From positions 1 through 63,131 of the forward strand of contig URQQ01000024.1 in assembly GCA_900549995.1 (NCBI GenBank): DNA of 63,131 nt, in the 5' to 3' direction. Positions within the stretch are counted from its first letter, which is position 1; each line of letters starts with the position of its first letter. The notes beneath the pieces were generated by a model. It was not told the origin of the DNA. It worked only from the letters and a program-made list of their open reading frames with translations, and ran no database searches. Of this stretch, positions 15,341 through 22,901 are shown piece after piece. Position numbers and translations under genes: made by a program. The DNA comes from an uncultured Lachnospiraceae bacterium (GTDB lineage Bacteria; Bacillota; Clostridia; Lachnospirales; Lachnospiraceae).

Positions 15341-16414
15341 ATGGCGGCAGATGAAAAAACAGAGAAAGCCACGCCCAAACGGCGGCGTGACGAGCGGAAG
15401 AAGGGGAATGCGTATCAGAGCCATGACCTGACTTCGGTACTTTCGCTGCTCGTCTTGTTCAATGCTTTAAAACTGCTGGCACCGTATATGTACAAATATA
15501 TGAACCAGGCAGTGCAGGTGTATTTTTCTTATGCAGCATCTTATTATCCGGTGACAGCCGATAACATTACAGATCTTCTTGCCAAAGGTGTGATGCTGTT
15601 TTTTATGGCTGTGATGCCGATATTGATTGTCGGGATGCTGAGTGCAGTTATATTCACGGCATTTCAGACGAAAATGCTCTTTTCCATGGATGCCATTAAG
15701 TTTAAGGCGAACAGGATTAATCCGCTGCAGGGATTTAAAAGGCTTTTTTCAGCAAGATCCGCAGTGGAGGTAATTAAGGCTTTGATTAAGATATCCGTTT
15801 TGGGTTATCTTATATTTATATTGATTAAGAACAAAATCTACGAATATCCAAGGCTGATGGATGAATCCATCGGAGCAACACTTGCGTTTATCGGAGACAG
15901 TCTGATGACACTTGTCAATACGGTCGGAATTATATTTCTCGTGGTCGGTGTCTTTGATTATCTCTATCAATGGTGGGATTATGAAAAGAATCTGCGTATG
16001 AGCAAGCAGGAGATCAAAGAGGAGTATAAACAGTCGGAAGGAGATCCGCAGGTCAAAGGGAAAATTAAAGAGAAACAGCGGCAGATGGCATCGATGCGTA
16101 TGATGCAGAAGGTTCCGGAGGCTGATGTAATTATACGAAATCCTACACATTATGCAGTGGCAATCAAATATGATCCCGAGAAAGACCGGGCCCCGGTTGT
16201 GGTGGCGAAGGGAGCTGATCATGTGGCATTTCGTATTATCGAAATCGGGGAGAAAAACGGCGTACATATCACAGAGAACAGACCTCTGGCACGTGGATTG
16301 TATGAAGCGGTAGAGATCGATATGGAGATTCCGGCGAAGTTCTATCAGGCAGTAGCTTCGATTCTTGCGGTGGTATATAAGATGAACAAAAAGAAAATGG
16401 GAAACTATAGATAG
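15341..16414 (+). CDS. flhB: FlhB, export substrate-specificity switch
   Basis: This 357-residue protein has the basic N-terminus (EKTEKATPKRRRDERKKGN), four membrane segments and a cytoplasmic domain with the autocleavage site NPTH (residues 267-270), followed by HYAVAIKYDP. Cleavage between Asn and Pro switches export from hook to filament proteins. All parts are intact. flhA, which usually follows and is required for export, is not in this window; an FtsE-like gene comes next. Confidence 0.96.
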   Translation: MAADEKTEKATPKRRRDERKKGNAYQSHDLTSVLSLLVLFNALKLLAPYMYKYMNQAVQVYFSYAASYYPVTADNITDLLAKGVMLFFMAVMPILIVGMLSAVIFTAFQTKMLFSMDAIKFKANRINPLQGFKRLFSARSAVEVIKALIKISVLGYLIFILIKNKIYEYPRLMDESIGATLAFIGDSLMTLVNTVGIIFLVVGVFDYLYQWWDYEKNLRMSKQEIKEEYKQSEGDPQVKGKIKEKQRQMASMRMMQKVPEADVIIRNPTHYAVAIKYDPEKDRAPVVVAKGADHVAFRIIEIGEKNGVHITENRPLARGLYEAVEIDMEIPAKFYQAVASILAVVYKMNKKKMGNYR

Positions 16415-16444
16415 CCGGTGAATACGGGAGATGGTGAAGGTAAA

Positions 16445-17128
16445 ATGGTAACGGTTGAAAATGTGAAGAAATATTATGTGGGCTCAAAAGCACTTGACGG
16501 GCTCAGCCTGAGCATTGAAAAGGGTGAGTTTGTATTTCTGATAGGAAAAAGCGGGGCGGGGAAAACGACGCTTATGAATCTGCTTACGAAGGATCTGGAA
16601 CCGGACGAGGGCAGTATTACGGTGAACGGAGTAAAACTTGCCCAGCTGAAATCCCGCCATCTGTACCGTTACCGCAGATTTCTGGGAATCGTGTTCCAGG
16701 ATTTCCGGCTGATGGAAGACTGGAACGTCTACGAAAATGTCGCATTTGCACAGAGGGTGATCGAAGTTTCGCCGTCCAGAATTCCGGGACGGGTCAAAGA
16801 GGTGCTTGCCCTGGTCGGACTCAGCGGGAAGGAACGGAAGTATCCAAGAGAGTTGTCCGGCGGAGAGAAGCAGAGGGTTGCGATCGCAAGAGCCATTATC
16901 AATCAGCCCTTTATTCTTCTTGCGGATGAACCGACCAGAAACCTTGACCGGAGAAATTCCATAGAAGTCATGAAGTTATTTGAGAAGATTAATCAAAGCG
17001 GCACAACTGTACTGGTGGTTACGCATAACAGGGAAGTGGTAAATGCCCTGGGAAAACGGGTTGTCACAATGGAGGACGGGAGAATTGTAAATGACTGTAA
17101 TCCGGGGCGGTATTATTATGGGATCTAG
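16445..17128 (+). CDS. FtsE-like ABC ATPase without an FtsX partner
   Basis: This 227-residue ABC ATPase looks like FtsE: VTVENVKKYYVGSKALDGLS, Walker A GKSGAGKTT, Q-loop GIVFQDFRLM and signature LSGGEKQRVAIARA. FtsE with FtsX links division or wall hydrolases to ATP use. The D-loop region reads DEPTRNLD where nearly all relatives have DEPTGNLD. No ftsX or other permease follows; nrdR comes after 230 bases. I prefer ATG 16445, with GAAGG four bases upstream, over GTG 16418. It is separated from flhB by 30 bases and may be in the flagellar transcript. Confidence 0.8.
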   Translation: MVTVENVKKYYVGSKALDGLSLSIEKGEFVFLIGKSGAGKTTLMNLLTKDLEPDEGSITVNGVKLAQLKSRHLYRYRRFLGIVFQDFRLMEDWNVYENVAFAQRVIEVSPSRIPGRVKEVLALVGLSGKERKYPRELSGGEKQRVAIARAIINQPFILLADEPTRNLDRRNSIEVMKLFEKINQSGTTVLVVTHNREVVNALGKRVVTMEDGRIVNDCNPGRYYYGI

Positions 17129-17191
17129 CAGGGCGTCTGAGTTCTTTCCAGGGATACCAGCCTAAAATTTAAATAAAATATAAAACAGTAT

Positions 17192-17220
17192 TTGACAAGG
17201 AATGGTGAAACCAATATACT
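17192..17220 (+). promoter_or_regulatory. sigma-A promoter for nrdR
   Basis: TTGACA (17192-17197), a 17-base spacer and TATACT (17215-17220) give a near-consensus vegetative promoter, with an AT-rich stretch upstream. The predicted start near 17227 leaves a leader of about 130 bases before nrdR. The rest of the 17129-17358 gap holds no gene that I can see. Confidence 0.75.
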
Positions 17221-17237
17221 GTATATATTATAAAAAT

Positions 17238-17252
17238 ACTACATCTTGTGGT
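17238..17252. promoter_or_regulatory. imperfect palindrome downstream of nrdR promoter
   Basis: ACTACATCTTGTGGT has the symmetry AC-ACA-TGT-GT and lies about 10-25 bases past the predicted transcription start. That position suits a repressor. It is only loosely like the known NrdR box (ACACWATATATWGTGT), so autoregulation by NrdR is a guess. Confidence 0.3.
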
Positions 17253-17358
17253 GTGGCAAATTGGGTAAAGATTCTGGTTTCATTTTCTTATACAGTCGTT
17301 TGTAACTGGAATCGTCATACTGAAACTGACTGTAAATCTATCATAAGGATGGCATGGT

Positions 17359-17811
17359 ATGAAATGTCCATATTGTAACCACCCGGATACGAGGGTGATT
17401 GATTCAAGACCTGCGGAGGACGGAAGTTCTATCCGCAGAAGGCGTTCCTGTGACGTGTGCGGAAAGCGGTTCACCACCTATGAAAAGGTGGAGACCATTC
17501 CTTTGATCGTGATTAAGAAGGACAATAATCGGGAACAGTATGAACGTTCTAAAATTGAGAACGGTATTTTGAGTGCCTGCTATAAGAGGCCGGTGCCGGC
17601 GGATGAGATTCAGCGGGTAATCAATGAGGTTGAAAAAGAGATCTTCAGCCGGGAAGAAAAAGAGATTCCAAGCAGTGAGATTGGAGAGATTGTAATGGCG
17701 AAGCTTCAGGATCTGGATCCGGTGGCATACGTCAGATTCGCATCTGTATACCGTGAGTTTAAAGATGTGAATACTTTTATGGATGAATTAAAAAAAATGC
17801 TGGACAGGTAA
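17359..17811 (+). CDS. nrdR: NrdR, ribonucleotide reductase repressor
   Basis: This 150-residue protein is a complete NrdR: a zinc ribbon (CPYC near residue 3 and CDVCGKRFTTYE near residue 31) and an ATP-cone domain (VIKKDNNREQYERSKIENGI, then SSEIGEIVMAKLQDLDPVAY, VRFASVYREF). NrdR senses ATP/dATP and represses ribonucleotide reductase genes, none of which are in this window. The length matches the family. It has its own promoter upstream and a hairpin downstream. Confidence 0.97.
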   Translation: MKCPYCNHPDTRVIDSRPAEDGSSIRRRRSCDVCGKRFTTYEKVETIPLIVIKKDNNREQYERSKIENGILSACYKRPVPADEIQRVINEVEKEIFSREEKEIPSSEIGEIVMAKLQDLDPVAYVRFASVYREFKDVNTFMDELKKMLDR

Positions 17812-17852
17812 ATGATTGTACATTTGTCCGGTGCAGAGTGAATGGGTATGCA

Positions 17853-17894
17853 AAAAGGGCAGAAGATGTGTAATTGGCATCCTCTGCTCTTTTG
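17853..17894 (+). terminator. terminator-like hairpin after nrdR
   Basis: A 16-base arm at 17853-17868 (AAAAGGGCAGAAGATG) pairs with 17878-17893 (CATCCTCTGCTCTTTT) with one G-U pair and one mismatch; the loop is 9 bases. The arm ends in a T-run. It lies inside the longer reading of the next gene, which argues for that gene starting at 17962. Confidence 0.6.
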
Positions 17895-17961
17895 GTTTAA
17901 GTCCGGAGACAGTGGTCACCGAATAATTTTCGTCAAATGGAAGAAGACAGGGAGAACGGTA

Positions 17962-18921
17962 ATGGTAATACAGTATAGGATTGAGAAAAATGAGATAGAA
18001 GTGCTTCGCTGTTACGGAAATACCAGGACAGTGATACTTCCGCGGGAGATTGACAAAATTCCGGTTACATCTGTGGCGCCGTATGCATTTTCACGGTCGA
18101 AGGAGGAAGAGAAAGGCAATGTATGCTGGTACCGGGAAATGCCCGATGAAGATCCGGCGAAACTGCCTGAGATCTGCGGCGAAACTGTTCATGAGATTGT
18201 ATTTCCGGATACGGTAGAAAAGATTGGGAACTATATATTTTATGGGTGCAAGAACCTGAAAACACTTGAGCTGACAGACCGGCTGATGCAGATCGGAAGC
18301 GGAGCATTTACCGGCTGTCTGTCATTGTCAGAGCTTGTGATTCATTTAAAATCCGGGGAAGTATCATGCTTAAAAGAGATCACGGATGAAATACGCAAGG
18401 AAATGAAGGTAACGCTTTCTTATGAGATGGACGAGAGGCAGACAGCGAAACTGATCTTTCCGGAGCATTATGAGGAGGCGGTGGAGAATACTCCGGCCAG
18501 GCTTCTTGTGACGCAGCATCACGGATCGGGAGGATATTACCGGCAGTGTTTCTATGATAAGAAAGTCGATTACAGGAAGTACGATGAACAGTTCCCAAAA
18601 TCAGTAGTGATGGATTCAAAAGAGCTGGTGGTGGAGATTTTGTTTCGGAGGCTTCAGTATCCATACGGTCTCTGGAGCAACGCAAGGGAAATGTATCTTG
18701 ATTATCTCAGAGAGAATCTGGTAAGTGTTATGGAAATTCTTGCGAAAATGGATGCCCTGGAACGGATGCAGATGATCGGGGATCAGGGATTTTATACAAG
18801 AGAAGCAATGGATGCGGCAATTGAGGAGGCATCAAAGCTTCCGAATTCTCAGAGCCTTGGCTATCTGATGAATGAAAAATACCGGTTATATCCGGTGGAG
18901 AAGAAGACATTTGATCTGTAG
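17962..18921 (+). CDS. BspA-type leucine-rich-repeat-like protein
   Basis: This 319-residue protein has no signal peptide. Its N-terminal half contains LRR_5/BspA-type units: GNTRTVILPREIDKIPVTSVAPYAF-like, then the clear copy EIVFPDTVEKIGNYIFYGC and LKTLELTDRLMQIGSGAFTGC. The C-terminal half (about 150-319) is a charged helical region that I do not recognise. ATG 17962 has AGGGAG seven bases upstream. It is the first of a three-gene run (25 bases to the next gene) with the VWA-like and MoxR genes, so it may be a cytoplasmic binding partner for them. Confidence 0.75.
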   Translation: MVIQYRIEKNEIEVLRCYGNTRTVILPREIDKIPVTSVAPYAFSRSKEEEKGNVCWYREMPDEDPAKLPEICGETVHEIVFPDTVEKIGNYIFYGCKNLKTLELTDRLMQIGSGAFTGCLSLSELVIHLKSGEVSCLKEITDEIRKEMKVTLSYEMDERQTAKLIFPEHYEEAVENTPARLLVTQHHGSGGYYRQCFYDKKVDYRKYDEQFPKSVVMDSKELVVEILFRRLQYPYGLWSNAREMYLDYLRENLVSVMEILAKMDALERMQMIGDQGFYTREAMDAAIEEASKLPNSQSLGYLMNEKYRLYPVEKKTFDL

Positions 18922-18946
18922 ATGGTGATGTCTTATGGAGGAATAT

Positions 18947-20341
18947 ATGGAGGATAAAACATTAAAGCTTTCTGCGAAGAATGAGACAGACCGGATCACA
19001 GCCCAGATGAGTGAACGTCAGAGACAGAAGATCTCTGAAGGGTTGGAAGCGATTGGGATTCAGATTCTTCAGGCAGCAAGGAGCGAGCTCTATATGGGGA
19101 TGCGGTTTCTGGATGTGGCGCTTAGTTCTTTCTACTATCAGGCGGATGGAGCAGTTCCGTCTTTCGGAACAGACGGATTTGCCATGTATTATAATCCGCA
19201 GTATCTCGGCGGGCTGTACCGGACAGACAGAGTCCTTGTGAACCGGGCATATCTGCATATGGTGCTGCACTGTATCTTCCGCCATATGACAAGGAGAGGA
19301 AACAGAGATGAGATGCTGTGGAATCTGTCATGTGATATTGCGGCGGAATATATCATCGACGGTAATTTCCACAGGAGTGTGCGAAGGTCGAGATCGTTTC
19401 TGCGCAGGGAGACTTACCGGAAATTAAAAGAAAAGCTGAAAGTGCTGAACGCGGAGAGTATTTACCAGGAACTTACTGTGTGGGATATGCCGCAGAAGGA
19501 GCTGATCAGACTGTATGCAGAGTATCTTGTGGATGACCATGGGTACTGGGATTCGGGAGAGGATCCGAAGAGAAACAATGAACTGAACCAGAAATGGCAG
19601 GAGATCAGCGAACAGATGGAGACGGACATGGAGACATTTTCAAAAGAGGCGTCAGAGCAGTCGGGAAGTCTTCTGGATGAGTTGAAAGTTGAGAACCGGG
19701 AACGGTTTGACTATAAGCAGTTTCTGAAGAAATTTGCGGTATTGAGAGAGGAGCCGCAGGTCGACCCGGATTCCTTTGACTATACATTTTACAGTTATGG
19801 GTTAAGGCTTTATGGCAATATGCCGCTGATTGAGCCGCAGGAATCAAAAGAGGTGAAAAAGGTTGAGGAGTTTGTGATTGTGATTGACACCTCGATGTCG
19901 TGCAAAGGCGAGCTTGTAAGAAGCTTTCTGGAAGAGACGTACAGTGTTTTAAGTGAGAGCGGAAGCTTTTTCAGAAAGGTAAATATTCATATCATACAGT
20001 GTGATGACCAGGTGCAGGGAGATCAGAAAATTACGTGTGAAGAGGAACTGAAAGAATATATGGAACATCTCACGCTGCGGGGAGAAGGCGGGACGGATTT
20101 CAGGCCGGCTTTTGCATATGTGGAAGAGCTTAGGAGGAAGAAGGAATTCGGGAATCTGAAAGGGCTGATTTATTTTACGGACGGGTATGGAATCTATCCG
20201 AAGAAAATGCCGCCGTATGAGACTGCATTTGTATTTCTGAAGGATGATTATGAGGATGTGGAAGTGCCGGCGTGGGCGATGAAATTAATACTGGAGGAAG
20301 AGGACATAGATGGATATCAAGAGAGCAAAACAGGAAATTAA
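18947..20341 (+). CDS. VWA-like protein with putative metallopeptidase domain (DUF2201 type)
   Basis: This 464-residue protein has an N-terminal metallopeptidase-like domain with the helix HMVLHCIFRHMT (HxxxHxxxxxH) near residue 105, and a C-terminal VWA-like domain with FVIVIDTSMSCKGE (MIDAS-type DxSxS near residue 305) and GEGGTDFRPAF. These proteins pair with MoxR-type AAA ATPases, and the next gene overlaps this one by 32 bases. ATG 18947 follows GGAGGA; 18935 is possible. By analogy with other MoxR-VWA pairs it may assemble metal cofactors or act as a chaperone. The substrate is unknown. Confidence 0.82.
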   Translation: MEDKTLKLSAKNETDRITAQMSERQRQKISEGLEAIGIQILQAARSELYMGMRFLDVALSSFYYQADGAVPSFGTDGFAMYYNPQYLGGLYRTDRVLVNRAYLHMVLHCIFRHMTRRGNRDEMLWNLSCDIAAEYIIDGNFHRSVRRSRSFLRRETYRKLKEKLKVLNAESIYQELTVWDMPQKELIRLYAEYLVDDHGYWDSGEDPKRNNELNQKWQEISEQMETDMETFSKEASEQSGSLLDELKVENRERFDYKQFLKKFAVLREEPQVDPDSFDYTFYSYGLRLYGNMPLIEPQESKEVKKVEEFVIVIDTSMSCKGELVRSFLEETYSVLSESGSFFRKVNIHIIQCDDQVQGDQKITCEEELKEYMEHLTLRGEGGTDFRPAFAYVEELRRKKEFGNLKGLIYFTDGYGIYPKKMPPYETAFVFLKDDYEDVEVPAWAMKLILEEEDIDGYQESKTGN

Positions 20342-21803
20342 AGATTCAATAGAGGCGTATCTGAAAAAGGATGCGTTCGGAGAATATCTGATACCGGCGG
20401 TGAATCAGAGGCCGATCATTCTGATGGGACCGCCGGGAATCGGGAAGACGCAGATTATGGAGCAGATTGCAAAGGAATGCCAGATCGGGCTGGTGGCGTA
20501 TACGATCACACACCACACACGGCAGAGCGCGGTGGGGCTTCCTTTTATTAAGGAGAAAACATACGGGCAGGAGCAGTATTCTGTGACAGAATATACGATG
20601 AGCGAAATCATTGCTTCGGTGTACGAGAAGATGGAGCAGACGGGGCTTCGGGAAGGGATTTTGTTTATCGACGAGATCAACTGCGTGTCAGAGACACTGG
20701 CGCCGACGATGCTGCAGTTTCTGCAGTGCAAGACTTTCGGCAATCAGAAGATTCCGGAAGGATGGATGATTGTTGCAGCCGGAAATCCGCCGGAGTATAA
20801 CCGGTCTGTCCGGGAATTTGATGTTGTGACACTGGACCGTATTAAGAAGATCGATGTGGAAGAGAATTTTGACGTGTGGAAAGAGTATGCTTACAAGGCA
20901 GCAGTACATCCGGCTGTGATCTCTTACCTGGAACTTAAGAAAAATCACTTTTATCGAATAGAGACAACTGTGGACGGCAAGATGTTCGCCACGGCCAGGG
21001 GATGGGAAGACCTCTCAAAACTGATTCAGGTATACGAGATGCTGGGAAAAGAAATCGACCGGGATGTGGTATACCAGTATATTCAGCATTTAAAAATAGC
21101 CAAAGACTTCGCAAATTATCTGGAATTGTTCCGTAAGTACCAGAAAAATTATGGAATCGAAGACATTTTGAGAGGGCACTGGACAAAGGAAACACTGGAT
21201 AACCTGAAAGTGGCGGCGTTCGATGAAAGGTTAAGCGTGGTAGGGCTTTTGAACTCACGCCTGACAGAGAATTTCCGAAAATGTTACGACACAGACATTT
21301 ATGTGTCAAGACTATACGAATTCCTTCTTAGGTATAAAGAGACACTCGATCTCGATCTGATCCTTTATCAGGCTCAGGAAGAACTGGAACAGAAAAAGAA
21401 ATCCGAGCTCATCACACGCTCCGAAGAACAGACCGAAAAACTCGTGGTGCGGAAACTGGAATCCTACCAGAATCTGATCAAAGGAGAACATTTGACCGGA
21501 GAAGAGGCATTTAACAAAATAAAAAAAGAATTCAGCAAAGAGACATCCATGCGGGGAAGAGAAATTGATGAGACCTCCGAGATGCTCACCAACACATTCA
21601 ACTTCATGGAAGACGCCTTCGGAGACAGCCAGGAAATGGTCGTGTTCGTCACAGAACTGAACGCAAACTATTATAGTATTCAGTTTATTAAAGAAAATGG
21701 GTGCGATCAGTATTACCGGTACAATAAAGGACTGCTGTTCGATGAGAGAGAAAAAGAGATTTTGAAGAAGATGGAAGAGGTGGAAGGGGAATTGGGGACG
21801 TAA
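20310..21803 (+). CDS. MoxR-type AAA+ ATPase
   Basis: This 497-residue protein has Walker A GPPGIGKT (residues 40-47), Walker B ILFIDEIN and the MoxR-style segment AAGNPPEYNRSVREFDVVTLDR with sensor 1 Asn. The C-terminal half is helical and charged. It overlaps the VWA-like gene by 32 bases, so the two products are made together and likely act as a RavA-ViaA-like pair. Its last residues (EGELGT) and stop codon lie within the outer arm of the palindromic element at 21790-22187, so insertion of that element has probably rewritten the C-terminus. Confidence 0.88.
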   Translation: MDIKRAKQEIKDSIEAYLKKDAFGEYLIPAVNQRPIILMGPPGIGKTQIMEQIAKECQIGLVAYTITHHTRQSAVGLPFIKEKTYGQEQYSVTEYTMSEIIASVYEKMEQTGLREGILFIDEINCVSETLAPTMLQFLQCKTFGNQKIPEGWMIVAAGNPPEYNRSVREFDVVTLDRIKKIDVEENFDVWKEYAYKAAVHPAVISYLELKKNHFYRIETTVDGKMFATARGWEDLSKLIQVYEMLGKEIDRDVVYQYIQHLKIAKDFANYLELFRKYQKNYGIEDILRGHWTKETLDNLKVAAFDERLSVVGLLNSRLTENFRKCYDTDIYVSRLYEFLLRYKETLDLDLILYQAQEELEQKKKSELITRSEEQTEKLVVRKLESYQNLIKGEHLTGEEAFNKIKKEFSKETSMRGREIDETSEMLTNTFNFMEDAFGDSQEMVVFVTELNANYYSIQFIKENGCDQYYRYNKGLLFDEREKEILKKMEEVEGELGT

Positions 21804-22187
21804 TCCTTTGGAGGTAGATTACGTCCCCAATTAGGAAACAACCTGTCCCTTTCTGCAAAACAACCTGTCCCTAAATGAAGGATCTTGTATATTATGCATA
21901 GAGAAATTGAAGAAATGAAACGTTTAGACCATAGAATACGTTGATTATATTATGGAAGTGAATATTTTAATTGGTATTTAATTTTATACTGCTTTTGAAA
22001 CGGAACTGAAATTTGAGAAGGAAAGTACGGAAAGTTCGAAGAGGGTAGAGTTATCAATTTATATTCAGTAAAAGAATAGGATGCATAAATATACAGTTTT
22101 ACAAAAAGGGACAGGTCTATTTGCAAAAGGGGACAGGTTAAACTGCAGTTGGGGACGTAATCTACTTTAAAAGGATTACGTCCCCAA
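21790..22187. repeat. 398-bp REP-like palindromic element
   Basis: Each end is a hairpin: AATTGGGGACGTAATC (21790-21805) with its complement (21817-21832), and TTGGGGACGTAATC (22149-22162) with its complement (22174-22187). Both loops are 11 bases and are inverted relatives of each other (8 of 11 match). Just inside, AAACAACCTGTCCCT occurs twice (21836-21850, 21858-21872) and is mirrored by AGGGACAGGT (22107-22116) and AGGGGACAGGTT (22128-22139). The middle (21873-22100) is AT-rich with no convincing gene. It looks like a non-autonomous mobile repeat of the kind moved by REP-associated (Y1) transposases; no transposase is present. This element fills the whole 402-base gap. Confidence 0.75.
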
Positions 22188-22205
22188 ACAAAGAAAGGTC
22201 AAACG

Positions 22206-22901
22206 ATGGAATACAAAATATTACTTCTGGAGGATGATATCAGTCTGATTGATGGTCTGGTGTATTCTCTGAAAAGGAATGGATTTCTTCCGGAGACGGC
22301 GAGAACGACAGCGGAGGCCATGCGGCTTCTTGCGCAGAGGGAGTATGATTTGCTTCTTCTGGATGTGACGCTTCCGGATGGGACTGGTTTTGAGGTGTGT
22401 GAGCAGGTGCGGGGTGAGGGCAATGATGTGCCGATTATATTTCTGACAGCATCGGATGAGGAGGTTCATATTATCCGTGGGCTTGACAGTGGAGGGGATG
22501 ATTACATTACCAAGCCATTCCGGATTGGTGAGTTGTGTTCGCGTATCCGGGCACTTCTTAGAAGGGCAGCGGTTTCGAAACCGTCGGAACTTGTGAAGGC
22601 ATCTGGAGGGAAGGTCTCCATTGATCTGATGGCCGGGCGGATAACATTTGGGGGAAGGATGTTAGAACTTACCAGCGCGGAGTACAAACTTTTCCTTCTT
22701 CTTGTGCGCAATGAGGGGCGTGTGGTAACGAGAGATTCAATATTGAATGAAATCTGGGACGGCGCAGGGAATTTTGTGGATGATAATACGCTCTCGGTTT
22801 ACATACGGAGACTGCGTGAGAAGGTGGAGGAAGATCCGTCAAAGCCAAAACACCTGCTGACTGTCAGGGGATTTGGATATGAGTGGAAGGGGGATGCGTG
22901 A
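22206..22901 (+). CDS. OmpR-family response regulator
   Basis: This 231-residue protein has a receiver domain (residues 4-115) with LLLLEDD, the phospho-acceptor Asp in LLLLDVTLPDG (about residue 53) and the YITKPF lysine, then a winged-helix DNA-binding domain (about 130-228: ELTSAEYKLFLLLVRNEGRV, VDDNTLSVYIRRLREKVEED, GFGYEW). It overlaps the downstream kinase gene by one base. With the following ABC genes it resembles peptide-antibiotic sensing and export modules. Its promoter would lie in or next to the palindromic element. Confidence 0.95.
   Translation: MEYKILLLEDDISLIDGLVYSLKRNGFLPETARTTAEAMRLLAQREYDLLLLDVTLPDGTGFEVCEQVRGEGNDVPIIFLTASDEEVHIIRGLDSGGDDYITKPFRIGELCSRIRALLRRAAVSKPSELVKASGGKVSIDLMAGRITFGGRMLELTSAEYKLFLLLVRNEGRVVTRDSILNEIWDGAGNFVDDNTLSVYIRRLREKVEEDPSKPKHLLTVRGFGYEWKGDA

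Noticed and set aside
17245..17258. 14-base identity with 28217-28230
   Set aside because: A 14-base match is expected by chance in a window of this size; the contexts are unrelated.
17842..17961. N-terminal extension of the LRR-like gene
   Set aside because: It would run through a terminator-like hairpin and has no ribosome binding site; ATG 17962 has a good one.
21836..21872. Possible CRISPR-like repeats
   Set aside because: Only two 15-base copies, mirrored at the far end; this is part of the palindromic element, not an array.
21895..21945. 16-codon open frame (MHREIEEMKRLDHRIR) inside the palindromic element
   Set aside because: Very short, no clear ribosome binding site, and in an AT-rich core where such frames are expected by chance.
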